A DNA stretch of 64,000 nucleotides from Candidatus Poribacteria bacterium (lineage in GTDB: Bacteria > Poribacteria > WGA-4E > PCPOR2b): the NCBI GenBank assembly GCA_003635265.1, contig PYIZ01000034.1, positions 1 through 64,000 on the forward strand, in the 5' to 3' direction. The translations under genes and the position numbers were made by a program. Positions 25,800-34,980 of the stretch are shown in pieces (position 1 is the stretch's first letter; each line of letters starts with the position of its first letter). The notes under the pieces were generated by a model that ran no database searches, had not been told where the DNA came from, and saw only the letters and a list, made by a program, of their open reading frames with translations.

Positions 25800-26693
25800 A
25801 TGTTCGACAATTTCACGAAAACCCGAATCAAAGCCAACGGTGTCTATATCAATCTCGTGCATGGTGGGGTTGGCCCACCTCTGTTGTTATTGCACGGGTA
25901 TCCACAGACCCATGTTGAGTGGCATAAGATCGCCTCCAAACTCGCGGAGCATTACACCGTCGTTGCCCCGGATCTGCGCGGTTATGGTGATAGCGAAAAG
26001 CCTCCTGCTCAAGAAGGCGATTTAAGCGTCTACTGTAAACGCACAACCGCACAAGATCAGGTTGAGGTAATGGAAACACTCGGCTTTGAATCGTTCCATG
26101 TCGTTGGTCACGATCGCGGGGCGCGTGTCGGTCATCGCATGGCACTTGACCATCCGGAACGGGTGAGAACCTTCACATCACTTGACGTTGTACCCTCGCA
26201 AGCAGCTTTCGATCATATGGACAGCCAGCTCTCCTTTGCTTGGTTCCATTGGCACCTAATGCGCCAACCGTCGCCGCTGCCGGAAACCTTAATTGGTAAC
26301 AGCGCTAAAGCCTATCTGGACTTCCTGCTTGAGCGATGGACTGCGATTGACGGCTCAATCACAGATGAGGCGTACACAGAATATCTCCGCTGCTTCAATG
26401 ACCCTGAAACTATCCGCGCCACCTGCCTAGATTACCGGGGTATCGAGCTTGACCTGCAGCACGACGAAGCCGATCGTGGTCGCAAGCTCACCTGTCCTGT
26501 GCTGTTGCTCTGGGGCAGCAACATGGCAAAGCGTCCGGGTTGGCAGACCGGTGCTAACCTAGATATGCTCACTGTCTGGCGGGAACGGGCTGTTGATGTG
26601 CGCGGTAAACCCCTTGACTGTGGCCATTTTTTACCCGAAGAACTGCCGGAAGAAACGACAGCTGAATTGCTAGCGTTCCTCTCCGCTCACTAA
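25800..26693 (+). CDS. Alpha/beta hydrolase, fluoroacetate (haloacetate) dehalogenase-like
   Basis: 297 residues from the ATG at 25800 (GGAG upstream; a TTG three bases earlier is ignored). Oxyanion motif LHGYPQT (31-37), nucleophile Asp105 in [10 protein letters not shown] with Arg106 and Arg109, acid Asp129 (SLDVVP), His150-Trp151 in FHWH, Tyr212 and catalytic His276 (CGHFLPEE). This set matches fluoroacetate dehalogenase (Asp110, Arg111, Arg114, Asp134, His155, Trp156, Tyr219, His280 in the Rhodopseudomonas enzyme) nearly position for position. The inferred reaction is hydrolytic removal of halogen from a 2-haloacid. Plain epoxide hydrolases lack the Arg pair and His-Trp halide site. It follows the M28 gene by 28 bp. 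Confidence 0.8.
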   Translation: MFDNFTKTRIKANGVYINLVHGGVGPPLLLLHGYPQTHVEWHKIASKLAEHYTVVAPDLRGYGDSEKPPAQEGDLSVYCKRTTAQDQVEVMETLGFESFHVVGHDRGARVGHRMALDHPERVRTFTSLDVVPSQAAFDHMDSQLSFAWFHWHLMRQPSPLPETLIGNSAKAYLDFLLERWTAIDGSITDEAYTEYLRCFNDPETIRATCLDYRGIELDLQHDEADRGRKLTCPVLLLWGSNMAKRPGWQTGANLDMLTVWRERAVDVRGKPLDCGHFLPEELPEETTAELLAFLSAH

Positions 26694-26712
26694 AACCCAA
26701 TCCAAATTTGAA

Positions 26713-27459
26713 GTGACCACCGTATCTTCCGATCCCACATCTTCCGAGAATTCACCCTCCGCGCTAGTGCGATTAGATCGCTTGAGCAAAGCCTACAGTG
26801 AAGCAGGTCAAAACCGGATTGTGCTAAACCAAGTAAGTCAAGAATTTTATGAGGGCGAGTTTGTCTGTTTGTTGGGTAAATCTGGTAGTGGGAAGAGCAC
26901 ATTACTCAATCTGATCTCTGGTATCGATGCTCCCAGTAGCGGTCATGTATTTATTCAAGCAGATGGACAAGAAGTCGATTTGACTCGCCTGAACGAACAC
27001 AAGCGAACCCTCTTCCGTCGCCGCCACATCGGAATTATCTTCCAGTTTTTCAACCTCATTCCGACCTTAACGGTATTGGAGAATGTGCGCCTGCCACTTG
27101 ATCTTACACATAGTTCCGAATCCCAAAGGGAGGGACAAACTCGTGCAGAGGTGCTGCTAGAGCAGGTTGGGCTTGGTGAACGGTTTAATACCTATCCCGA
27201 TAAACTGAGTGGAGGCGAACAACAGCGCGTTGCGATAGCCCGTGCGCTCGTTCATAATCCTCTGATGCTGCTCGCTGATGAACCGACCGGCAATTTGGAC
27301 ACAGAAATAGGGGCAACTGTTCTGTCGCTGCTGCTAGAAATGATTCGAGGCACCGGCAAACTGTTGTTGATGGCGACGCACGCACCAGAGATTGCAAACC
27401 ATGCGGATCGGTTGCTGTACATCACCGATGGCGCACTAGTTAACGATGCCGTACAATAA
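26713..27459 (+). CDS. ABC transporter ATP-binding protein (LolD/MacB/YbbA type)
   Basis: 248 residues with Walker [10 protein letters not shown] (55-63), Q-loop Gln111, signature LSGGEQQR (165-172), Walker [12 protein letters not shown] (186-196) and a switch His (ATHAPE). The start is GTG at 26713, chosen because no ATG is available before the conserved domain; its RBS is weak, so coupling to the upstream gene (19 bp away) is possible. It pairs with the large FtsX-type permease that starts 137 bp downstream. Such systems release lipoproteins, lipids or hydrophobic substrates from the inner membrane; the substrate is not known. Confidence 0.85.
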   Translation: MTTVSSDPTSSENSPSALVRLDRLSKAYSEAGQNRIVLNQVSQEFYEGEFVCLLGKSGSGKSTLLNLISGIDAPSSGHVFIQADGQEVDLTRLNEHKRTLFRRRHIGIIFQFFNLIPTLTVLENVRLPLDLTHSSESQREGQTRAEVLLEQVGLGERFNTYPDKLSGGEQQRVAIARALVHNPLMLLADEPTGNLDTEIGATVLSLLLEMIRGTGKLLLMATHAPEIANHADRLLYITDGALVNDAVQ

Positions 27460-27596
27460 CCTTTGGTGCGTAGGGAACAACGATCGTTGTTCCGTACTGA
27501 GGATGTCGTTTCCACATCGGTCAAAAGTTCATTAGTACATGAGTTCACTAGTTCATTTAATGGACCGATTTCACGTTTCACGTTTCACGCTTCACT
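27460..27596. repeat. Intergenic repeat region inside the ABC operon
   Basis: 137 bases between the ATPase and permease genes. It holds a perfect 20-bp palindrome (27474-27493, GGAACAACGATCGTTGTTCC), GTTCATTAGT-type repeats (about 27527-27560) and a TTTCACG repeat (27569-27596). The last two, and the leading CCTTTGGTGC, recur near 34806-34980; GTTCATTAGT also recurs near 55345. No Shine-Dalgarno sits before the permease ATG, which directly follows the repeat. Confidence 0.65.
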
Positions 27597-30155
27597 ATGC
27601 AATTATCAATAACTCTCGCTTGGCGTCATGCGTGGCGTCGTCCCGCCCAAAGCATATTCTTCGTCATCGGAGTGGGATTGGGCGTTGCGATGATTGTCGC
27701 AATAGACCTCGCGAACGGTGCTGCCAACCGTGCCTTTACAATCAGTACAGAAGCTGTAGCAGGTAAAGCCACTCACCAGATTGTTGGCGGTCCTAGCAGG
27801 CTGGAGGAGAGCATTTATGTTGCATTGCGGCAGCAGTTGGGCTATCGACTCAGCGCACCAATAGTGGAAGGCTACGTTGTTGCGGAAGAACTTGATATGC
27901 AGCCAATGCGTCTATTGGGCGTAGATAGTTTTGCTGAATCACCCTTCCGGAATTATCTGGACGACGAGAACACTAGCTTGGGGGATAACAATGGATTTAC
28001 CACTTTTATTGTTCAACCGAATACTATCTTGCTCAGTGCGGTACTTGCCAATCAGTATAATCTCAATGTAGGCGATTTCATTCACATACAGGTGGGCGGT
28101 CATCGTCAAACTTTGCAGATTGTGTCTGTGCTGAAATCAGATAGCAAAAATCAACAGCGTGGACTTGATGGATTGTTGATTACTGACATCGGAACTGCAC
28201 AAGAGGTGTTGGGTAAAGTGGGCACCCTTGATCGAATTGATCTAATTATTCCGGAAGGCATACTGGAAGAGGTAACTCTCCAGCGTATCACCGCTATTCT
28301 TCCCCCGGGCGCGCGGATTGAACAACCAACGAACTCGTCAGTAGAAGAAATGACAGCTGCCTTCCGATTGAACCTGACAGCCCTCAGCATGCTCGCTCTG
28401 GCAGTCGGGATGCTCTTGATTTATAACACAGTCGTCTTCAGCGTGGTGCAGCAGCGATCGGTTCTCGGCAGCCTTCGTGCATTGGGGATGACACGGAATC
28501 AAATTTTCTCCATAATTCTATCCGAGGCGGGATTGCTAGGGGTTATAGGCACCGCTCTCGGACTTGGCTTGGGGTATCTGCTAGGGCATGGTGCGATCCA
28601 GATGGTTACGACCAACATCAATGATCTTTTTTTTGTTGTCACTGTGCGCCGAATCGACTTCCCACCGTTGACGTTGCTCAAAGGGGCTGTCATTGGCATT
28701 GCCGCAGCGTTAATTGCTGCCGCACTCCCCGCGTATGAAGCAACCAATGTGCGTCCGGCCTCTGCGCTCAGACGCAGCAATATCGAAGAACGGGTGCGTA
28801 ACGCGTTATATTGGGTAAGCGGAGTTGGCGTGGGGATATTGCTGTTAGGCACCCTCCTTCTGATTCCCGAATGGCATCTGATTATTACATTTATTGGTAT
28901 TTTCGGCATCATTATCGGTATTAGCCTGCTGACGCCTGCCCTGACTTTAGGAGTAATGCGTATTTTGTTAGGATTGATCAGATTTCTAGGGGAATCCGTT
29001 AGCCCTTTAATTCGGCTGGCGATTCGGGACATCACGCGCTCGTTGAGTCGCACCTCTGTCGCCATTGCTGCGCTGATGGTTGCCGTTAGCGTGATTGTCG
29101 GTGTCGGTCTGATGATCAGCAGTTTTCGGCTGACTGTTGAACGGTGGTTGACAGATCTGTTGCAGGCGGATATTTTCGTCTCGGCACCAAGTCTAATTTC
29201 TGATCAGACGACCGCCCCACTTCCACCAAGTGTGGTGGAAAAACTGGCGACATTTCCCGATATTGCACAGATCGCAACGAGCCGGTTAGTAGAGGTCAGT
29301 GCCGGTGATTTGGGGATTATTCAACTTATTGCTGTTAGCATGGATATCGCCGGTGAAAAACGGCATTACAAGACCGCGGTAGGAGACCTATCTACCACTT
29401 GGGCAGCTTTAGAAGCGGGTGGACTCATTATCAACGAACCGATGTCGAATCGGTTCAAGCTTGGGATTGGTGACGAGGTAACATTGCTTACGGACCGAGG
29501 AGAACAGCGATTTCCAATTGTAGCTATCGCTTATGATTTTGATGTCCAGTCCGGCGCACTTATTGACGATGCTGTGTATCGTACATATTGGGACGACGTT
29601 CATCTGTCATCGGCTGCGCTCTTTGTGGAAAACGGAGTTAATGTGGATGCCAAGATTAATGAATTGCGGGCAGCGTTCGCCGGTGAGGCTGAGTTGGTGA
29701 TTCGCTCTAGCCGGGCTCTTCGGGAACACTCGCTTGCCATTTTCGATCGTAGTTTTAGTATAACAGTTGCGCTGCAAATGCTCGCCACGCTTGTGGCTTT
29801 CATAGGTATACTGAGTGCGTTGATGAGTCTGCAGCTGGAACGGCGTCGAGAAATCGGAACGTTGCGCGCTGTTGGCATGACACGCCGTCAGTTATGGCGG
29901 TTGACACTGGTGGAAACGGGTTTGATGGGAACGACTGCGGGGATCATCGCCATGCCGACCGGTTATGTTCTTGCCCTAATTCTCATCTATATTGTCAACC
30001 TTCGCTCATTCGGTTGGACGCTGCAGATGTACCTACAACCGGTTTATTTCCTGCAAGCCCTAGTAGTTGCGTTGGTCGCAGCGTTACTAGCGGGGGTCTA
30101 CCCTGCTTGGCGCGTAGGCAGAATGCAGCCAGCAGATGCGTTAAGGGAGGAGTAA
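27597..30155 (+). CDS. Large FtsX-family ABC permease (YbbP/LolC-E-like)
   Basis: 852 residues. The N-terminus MQLSITLAWRHAWRRPAQS plus a first membrane helix (IFFVIGVGLGVAMIVAI), a periplasmic MacB-type domain to about 255, an FtsX block of three helices (about 260-385), a further hydrophobic pair (about 405-455), a second start-like helix (SVAIAALMVAVSVIVGVGLMI, near 495), a second periplasmic domain and a C-terminal FtsX block (about 725-852) ending PADALREE. This doubled layout is that of YbbP-like permeases. It should work with the ATPase encoded just upstream. No RBS is visible before the ATG, possibly because the repeat was inserted there. Confidence 0.85.
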   Translation: MQLSITLAWRHAWRRPAQSIFFVIGVGLGVAMIVAIDLANGAANRAFTISTEAVAGKATHQIVGGPSRLEESIYVALRQQLGYRLSAPIVEGYVVAEELDMQPMRLLGVDSFAESPFRNYLDDENTSLGDNNGFTTFIVQPNTILLSAVLANQYNLNVGDFIHIQVGGHRQTLQIVSVLKSDSKNQQRGLDGLLITDIGTAQEVLGKVGTLDRIDLIIPEGILEEVTLQRITAILPPGARIEQPTNSSVEEMTAAFRLNLTALSMLALAVGMLLIYNTVVFSVVQQRSVLGSLRALGMTRNQIFSIILSEAGLLGVIGTALGLGLGYLLGHGAIQMVTTNINDLFFVVTVRRIDFPPLTLLKGAVIGIAAALIAAALPAYEATNVRPASALRRSNIEERVRNALYWVSGVGVGILLLGTLLLIPEWHLIITFIGIFGIIIGISLLTPALTLGVMRILLGLIRFLGESVSPLIRLAIRDITRSLSRTSVAIAALMVAVSVIVGVGLMISSFRLTVERWLTDLLQADIFVSAPSLISDQTTAPLPPSVVEKLATFPDIAQIATSRLVEVSAGDLGIIQLIAVSMDIAGEKRHYKTAVGDLSTTWAALEAGGLIINEPMSNRFKLGIGDEVTLLTDRGEQRFPIVAIAYDFDVQSGALIDDAVYRTYWDDVHLSSAALFVENGVNVDAKINELRAAFAGEAELVIRSSRALREHSLAIFDRSFSITVALQMLATLVAFIGILSALMSLQLERRREIGTLRAVGMTRRQLWRLTLVETGLMGTTAGIIAMPTGYVLALILIYIVNLRSFGWTLQMYLQPVYFLQALVVALVAALLAGVYPAWRVGRMQPADALREE

Positions 30156-30167
30156 TTCAATATAGCT

Positions 30168-31034
30168 ATGCACGTATCTGACATCATAAACGTCCTCCGC
30201 CCATCCGACTGGATAACAGTTATTTATCTCGTCATCACTGGCGTGCTCGCTTGCATCTTTCACAAAAATTTGCGATGGTGGGGTCTTTATGTAGTGTGTC
30301 GTATAGGGGCTATATGTGGTCTTTTGTGGTTGGCTATCAGCCCCGAAGAGTCTCTCCTGTTACCGCTACAAGTATTGCGCGATTGGTATCCGATTGCGAC
30401 GATTTTGATCTTCTATTTAGAGATACCGCCGCTGGTACAGATGATGCAGCAAAGGTATTTCGATGATCCAGTTATAGAATGGGAGGACCGGCTATTCAAT
30501 GGACAACCGAGCATTTATCTCAGTGCGCGCTTCCCATCAAAGTGGCTTTCGGAGCTTTTACATCTGTGTTATTTCAGCTACTACCCCATTGTTTTCGGGC
30601 TTGTCACCGTGCTTTACCTCCAAGGCAGGCATGAAGCATTTCACGAAGTCGTTTTTGGGGAGATACTGACCTTCAATTTATGTCTCATCTGGTATATCTT
30701 TATGCCGGTCATGGGACCGTATTACAAGTTTGAAAAAATTAGAGGACCGCTCGCTGAAGGGCATGTTTTCAAACTGGTACACATGATCCTTTCTATGGCA
30801 TCATCTAAAGGCACGGCGTTCCCAAGTTCCCACTGTGCAATCGGTGTGATTGTAGTCCTCTATGCTGCCCGTTATGACCCGGTTACTTTTGCGATCATGT
30901 GCCCATTTGGGGTGGGATTGGTTATCGGAACAGTCTACGCCCGGATGCATTACGCAGTTGATGCCATCCTCGGAACAGTCTTGGCAGTTGTTGTCTTTGG
31001 GGCTGCGCCGCACCTCTATCGTTTATTGTTGTAA
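30168..31034 (+). CDS. PAP2-superfamily membrane protein (Aur1/Ipt1-like)
   Basis: 288 residues with about six transmembrane helices. The phosphatase motifs are PSSH (219-222, in AFPSSHCAIG) and RxHYxxD (Arg259, His261, Asp265, in ARMHYAVDAILG). The usual first KxxxxxxRP motif is not clear, as in the inositolphosphotransferase-like branch of the superfamily. Likely acts on a lipid phosphate or transfers a phospho-head group at the membrane. The ATG at 30168 lies 12 bp after the permease stop, with GGGAGGAG inside the end of that gene, so translation is probably coupled. Confidence 0.8.
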   Translation: MHVSDIINVLRPSDWITVIYLVITGVLACIFHKNLRWWGLYVVCRIGAICGLLWLAISPEESLLLPLQVLRDWYPIATILIFYLEIPPLVQMMQQRYFDDPVIEWEDRLFNGQPSIYLSARFPSKWLSELLHLCYFSYYPIVFGLVTVLYLQGRHEAFHEVVFGEILTFNLCLIWYIFMPVMGPYYKFEKIRGPLAEGHVFKLVHMILSMASSKGTAFPSSHCAIGVIVVLYAARYDPVTFAIMCPFGVGLVIGTVYARMHYAVDAILGTVLAVVVFGAAPHLYRLLL

Positions 31035-31059
31035 CACTCGCGTGAAGTGGAAAAAGGAC

Positions 31060-31088
31060 TTGCTTTCCAAACGAAGTTGGTGTATGCT
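31060..31088 (+). promoter_or_regulatory. Possible sigma70 promoter for the FAH-family gene
   Basis: TTGCTT (31060-31065) and TATGCT (31083-31088) at 17-bp spacing, 60 bp before the start codon. Confidence 0.4.
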
Positions 31089-31147
31089 AAAAAAAATCAT
31101 AATTCAGGTTTATAAATCATTTTAATTTTTGCAGAGGGAGAACAAGC

Positions 31148-32149
31148 ATGAGACTTATACAATTTTATCAACCGGGTCAAGGCAAGCGTGTTGGGGTTGT
31201 AACACGGAGCGACGTTGTTACAGATATAGCAAGCGACGGAGATCGTGGTTTACTCAGTCGATCGGTTGAACCGGACGATATTGTGATTGATGTCACGAGC
31301 GATGAATCGCCGGGCGTATTAGAATTAATCGAACTCTCCTACACGGAGGGGGTGAGCATGGGAATTCTGCTTGCCGATATCCAAGAGCGTGTGTCGGGTG
31401 CAACGAGTCATGGACCATTACCGGGACAAGCTGATGAAGACAAACTTAAATTTGCCACGCTCGACGTGCCACCAAGCCCGGAGGTGCCGCACCTCTTATC
31501 TCCCCTTGATTCGCCAGAAGTGTGGGGTTGTGGCGTAACCTATAAACGCAGCGCGGATATGCGGGATGATGACAGCGAGCAAGATATATATAGCCGCGTC
31601 TACAACGCAGACCGCCCTGAGATTTTCTTCAAGGCAACGCCAGCCCGGTGCGTGGGACCAAACGGCTTCATCGGTATCCGAAGCGACTCCATACTTACAG
31701 CCACCGAACCGGAGATAGCATACGTCCTCGGCGAGGATGGGGAGATTGTTGGTTACACTCTCTGCAACGATGTGTCTGCATGGGACATTGAACGGGACAA
31801 TCCCCTCTACCTGCCGCAGTCGAAAGTTTTTTATGGGTGTTGTGCACTCGGTCCGATGTTCGTGACTGCCTCCGAAGTTGATGATCCCTATAACCTAAAC
31901 ATCAAATGCACGGTTATCCGAGGCGAGAAAGCGATTTATGAAGGTGGGGTGAATACCTCTCAAATTAATTGGAAGTTTGAGGAGCTGACCGAATTCCTTT
32001 GTCGAGATAATCCTGTTCCAATTGGAACGGTTGTCTCCACCGGCACCGGCATCATCGTGCCGAACGACCTGCCGTTGGCACCCGGTGATATTGTGGAGAT
32101 TGAGGCGGATGGGTTGGGCAAGCTCTCTAATCCTGTTAAACAGCTGTAG
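31148..32149 (+). CDS. Fumarylacetoacetate hydrolase (FAH)-family protein
   Basis: 333 residues. The C-terminal FAH domain (about 105-333) has the metal-binding ExE of TATEPEIAYVL, NDVSAWD (Asp) and the closing PGDIVEIEADGLGKLSNPV typical of the family; an N-terminal domain of about 100 residues precedes it. FAH proteins hydrolyse C-C bonds of acylpyruvates or dehydrate 2-keto-3-deoxy sugar acids; members of this length with LSNPV or LRNPV ends are often in sugar-acid catabolism. Exact substrate unknown. RBS GGGAG. It ends just before a repeat. Confidence 0.8.
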   Translation: MRLIQFYQPGQGKRVGVVTRSDVVTDIASDGDRGLLSRSVEPDDIVIDVTSDESPGVLELIELSYTEGVSMGILLADIQERVSGATSHGPLPGQADEDKLKFATLDVPPSPEVPHLLSPLDSPEVWGCGVTYKRSADMRDDDSEQDIYSRVYNADRPEIFFKATPARCVGPNGFIGIRSDSILTATEPEIAYVLGEDGEIVGYTLCNDVSAWDIERDNPLYLPQSKVFYGCCALGPMFVTASEVDDPYNLNIKCTVIRGEKAIYEGGVNTSQINWKFEELTEFLCRDNPVPIGTVVSTGTGIIVPNDLPLAPGDIVEIEADGLGKLSNPVKQL

Positions 32150-32157
32150 AGATCCGC

Positions 32158-32260
32158 AAAATGCGAAGAGAAACCGAGTTTTTTTGCCGACTCGTCGTGC
32201 ATCCCGAGAATCGGGACTTCAAAACTCGGTTTCTTTGCACTATTTCTTAACATGAGCCAA
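32158..32260. repeat. MITE-like palindromic repeat, copy 2
   Basis: Arms TGCGAAGAGAAACCGAGTTT (from 32162) and its complement ending at 32239 flank a 38-bp centre that contains its own small palindrome (CCCGAGAATCGGG). The tail CTTAACATGAGCCAA matches copy 1. The centre is, in reverse complement, related to the centre of copy 3. The ATG in the tail creates a spurious start for the next gene. Confidence 0.7.
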
Positions 32261-32308
32261 GCACAGAAAGCTAGGGAAAATCCAAGTCTCACAGAAAAGG
32301 AGCACACC

Positions 32309-32662
32309 GTGGAACTCGTAGATACCTTTGAATTTATTAGCCCGGAAACGATTCGGATCAAAGGCACACGAGTTGGCATCGAAGTTGTGATCGAAAAATT
32401 TCTTGAAGGTGCCAGTCCAGAGGAGATTCAGCGACACCATCCACATCTGACCTTTAAGCAGATCTATGCAACGATTACCTACTATCTGTTTAACCAAGAA
32501 CGGGTTGATGCTTACATCAAAGCCGGGCACAAACGAGTCGAGGATGCTTACGAAAAACAGTGCCAAAATCCCTCGTCGGGTGTGAAGCGACTCATGAAAA
32601 TTAAAGAACAACGTGAGGCTTCAGGGCTGCAATCCCGTGAAGAAATATCTGTTTGTCTCTAG
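32309..32662 (+). CDS. DUF433 protein
   Basis: 117 residues. The core FEFISPETIRIKGTRVGIEVVIEKFLEGASPEEIQRHHPHL is typical of DUF433, a small winged-helix family with antitoxin-like members (VapB45 type). A longer frame opens at an ATG at 32252, but that ATG lies in the conserved tail of the preceding repeat, whereas the GTG at 32309 has AAAAGGAG at proper spacing; hence the chosen start. No PIN-type toxin gene follows, so it is either solitary or acts with a distant partner. Confidence 0.75.
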   Translation: MELVDTFEFISPETIRIKGTRVGIEVVIEKFLEGASPEEIQRHHPHLTFKQIYATITYYLFNQERVDAYIKAGHKRVEDAYEKQCQNPSSGVKRLMKIKEQREASGLQSREEISVCL

Positions 32663-32743
32663 ATTGTTGCCATAATGATTTTTATCTCCACCTCACAAAT
32701 TCGCCCACCCAAAAAAGGAACTGACAACGAAAGGACGTTGCCC

Positions 32744-33532
32744 ATGAATCCCCGATACATTACACCAATTCTCACGTTCCTAATATTCCTTCTCGCAGGT
32801 CCAATAGTCGCATCAATTCCTGCGCGTTCCATTAAAGATCTAACCGAACTGATAAAGCAGAATCCACTAGGTGCTAGTGCCTACTTCGATCGCGGGCAGA
32901 TCTATCTGGAAGAAGGCGATCATGACGGGGCCATTAAAGACTTTACCAAAGTTATAGCCCTAAAACCTGATTTCTCCGAAGCCTACCTCAAGCGCGGGCA
33001 GGCTTACACTGAGAAACGAGATTATAAGAAAGCCGTTGTAGACTTTACCAAATTGGTAGAGTTGAAGCCGGACGATGCCCATGCCTACGCCCTGCGAGGA
33101 AGGGCTTACTTCAAGAAAGCCAGTTTCTACCGCGCCGTTTTCGATTTGACCGATGCAATAGCGCTAAAGCCCGATTATACCGATGCCTATGCTTGGCGCG
33201 GACAAGCTTACCAGCTAAGAGGTAGTAAAGGCGACGAAGACAGTGCCCTTGTTGATTTTAACAAAGCGTTAGAACTCGAACCGAACCGTGCTGAGGCCTA
33301 TGTCGGGCGGGGAAGATTTTACTTATTCATGGGCGAACATGACAAAGCCATTGCTGATTTGACCCAAGGGATACAACTAAAGCCTGATGATTTCAGCACC
33401 CTCCTTGCCTATCAGTATCGTGCGTTGGCTTATGCCTTCAAAGGTGACATGAAAAGCGCTGCGGCGGACCGTGCTAAAGAAGCAGAAGCGCTCCAAAAAA
33501 TGCTCAAGAACGCACGAAAAAACAAAGACTGA
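32744..33532 (+). CDS. Exported tetratricopeptide-repeat protein
   Basis: 262 residues from the ATG at 32744 (GAAAGGA upstream; the frame opens at 32675). A signal peptide (MNPRYITPILTFLIFLLAG, cleavage near VAS) is followed by at least five TPR units of 34 residues with the pattern AYFDRGQIYLEEGDHDGAI...FTKVIALKPD. The fifth unit has a short insert (LRGSKGDEDSA). It is probably a periplasmic scaffold; partners are unknown. No operon link is obvious, although DUF433 ends 81 bp upstream. Confidence 0.85.
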   Translation: MNPRYITPILTFLIFLLAGPIVASIPARSIKDLTELIKQNPLGASAYFDRGQIYLEEGDHDGAIKDFTKVIALKPDFSEAYLKRGQAYTEKRDYKKAVVDFTKLVELKPDDAHAYALRGRAYFKKASFYRAVFDLTDAIALKPDYTDAYAWRGQAYQLRGSKGDEDSALVDFNKALELEPNRAEAYVGRGRFYLFMGEHDKAIADLTQGIQLKPDDFSTLLAYQYRALAYAFKGDMKSAAADRAKEAEALQKMLKNARKNKD

Positions 33533-33675
33533 AAATGCTGCTCCCCACGACACTGATGATGATCCTACTATGCAGTACGAGCAGAATCAGATAGCAATCC
33601 CCCATCCGAATAGGATCATCGCGACACCCCCTGAAAACTTCAACTAGTATTCGATAGAAAACAGGAGATAAACCG

Positions 33676-34788
33676 ATGTCAACCCCCAACCTTGATGTGT
33701 TTATCGGCATCCCCAAAGAGGAAATTGATACTCCAGCGCTGCTGATCGATGTGGATATCATGGAAGCCAATATCCAGAAGATGGCAGACTATTTCAAAAC
33801 CGTCAATGCAGACCTCCGTCCGCATGTCAAAACGCATAAGACCCCGATTATCGCTCATAAACAGATAGAGGCGGGTGCGATCGGTATGACCTGTGCCAAA
33901 CTCGGTGAGGCGGAAGCGATGATCCATGCGGGTATCCGCGATGTATTGATTGCCAATCAGATTGTCGGGAAGCAGAAGATTGCGCGTCTGATTAACCTAG
34001 CCAAACACTCCGAGATTATGGTCGCTGTTGATGATCCGGATAACGTCGATCAGCTCTCTGCGGCTGCGGAGGCGAAGGGTACTACGCTGCGCGTGCTTAT
34101 CGAAGTTAATTCCGGCATGAATCGCTGTGGGACGGAACCAGGGCAACCGACGCTAGATCTGGCGCGTCACATCCTACAATCGAAGGCGCTCAAGTTTGAA
34201 GGGATAATGGGATATGAAGGGCATACCGTCATCACGCCGACTTTCGCCGAACGCAAACGTTTAACAGGCGAATCCGTTGAGATGCTGATTGGAGCCAAAC
34301 ACTTTCTCGAACAGAACGGCGTTCCCGTCAAGATTGTGAGCGGTGGTGGCACAGGCACCTATGCAATCACCGGCGCTTACCCAGAGATGACGGAAATTCA
34401 GGCGGGGTCTTACGTCTTTATCGATTCAAGTTATCGGGGGGTCGAAGGTATCGGCGAGGCGTTTGGATGTGCCCTAACCATGCTGACAACCGTTGTAAGT
34501 CGCCCACATCCGACGCGCGTCATCGTTGATGCGGGAGCAAAGGTGTTGACAAGCGACTCCGGCACACCGCAGCCGGTGGGGATTGAGGGATTAGAGATGC
34601 GAGGGTTGTCGGAGGAGCACGGGAATCTGACGGCAGATCCAAGCGTTGCACTCAAGCCCGGCGATACGATTGAACTCTTACCCACGCATTGCTGCACAAC
34701 AGTGAATCTCCATGATCGCTATTATGCGGTTCGCAACGGAATTGTCGAGGATGTTTGGGAAATCGCTGCAAGGGGAAAATCGCAGTAA
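33676..34788 (+). CDS. D-threonine aldolase / D-serine dehydratase (DSD1)-like PLP enzyme
   Basis: 370 residues, fold type III (alanine racemase N-terminal TIM barrel plus a C-terminal DSD1-like beta domain). Lys52 in RPHVKTHKT should bind PLP; a metal-binding His338-x-Cys340 (THCCTTVNLHD) is the DSD1 signature. Other landmarks are DTPALLID (18-25) and GGGTGTYA. It probably cleaves D-threonine-like 3-hydroxy-D-amino acids or deaminates D-serine. The ATG follows CAGGAG. It may act in D-amino-acid catabolism, which suits the nearby class IV aminotransferase, but the genes are 12 kb apart. Confidence 0.85.
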   Translation: MSTPNLDVFIGIPKEEIDTPALLIDVDIMEANIQKMADYFKTVNADLRPHVKTHKTPIIAHKQIEAGAIGMTCAKLGEAEAMIHAGIRDVLIANQIVGKQKIARLINLAKHSEIMVAVDDPDNVDQLSAAAEAKGTTLRVLIEVNSGMNRCGTEPGQPTLDLARHILQSKALKFEGIMGYEGHTVITPTFAERKRLTGESVEMLIGAKHFLEQNGVPVKIVSGGGTGTYAITGAYPEMTEIQAGSYVFIDSSYRGVEGIGEAFGCALTMLTTVVSRPHPTRVIVDAGAKVLTSDSGTPQPVGIEGLEMRGLSEEHGNLTADPSVALKPGDTIELLPTHCCTTVNLHDRYYAVRNGIVEDVWEIAARGKSQ

Positions 34789-34805
34789 ACCAATAAAGTA
34801 GTAAC

Positions 34806-34980
34806 CTTTGGTGCTAATTAGTGAATCTGCCCTTTCCGCGTCGTCCAATCTGAAAATCCCCGATGAATCAGGACAGGCGCGATTTATCGGAGAGTTCATT
34901 AGTTCATTGCGGCATAATGAGAAAAATGAGACGATTCAGTTGTCCGTTTTTCGATTTTCACGTTTCACGCGTCACGTTTC
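34806..34980. repeat. Intergenic repeat region related to 27460-27596
   Basis: Contains CCTTTGGTGC (about 34806), GTTCATTAGTTCATTG (about 34894) and TTTTCACGTTTCACGCGTCACG (about 34957, given here in two overlapping halves of the same stretch), all with counterparts in the 27460-27596 region. It separates convergent genes. No coding support. Confidence 0.6.

Noticed and set aside
26713-27459. Dedicated lolD of a complete LolCDE system
   Set aside because: Only one large doubled permease follows, fitting YbbA/YbbP-type systems better than LolC plus LolE.
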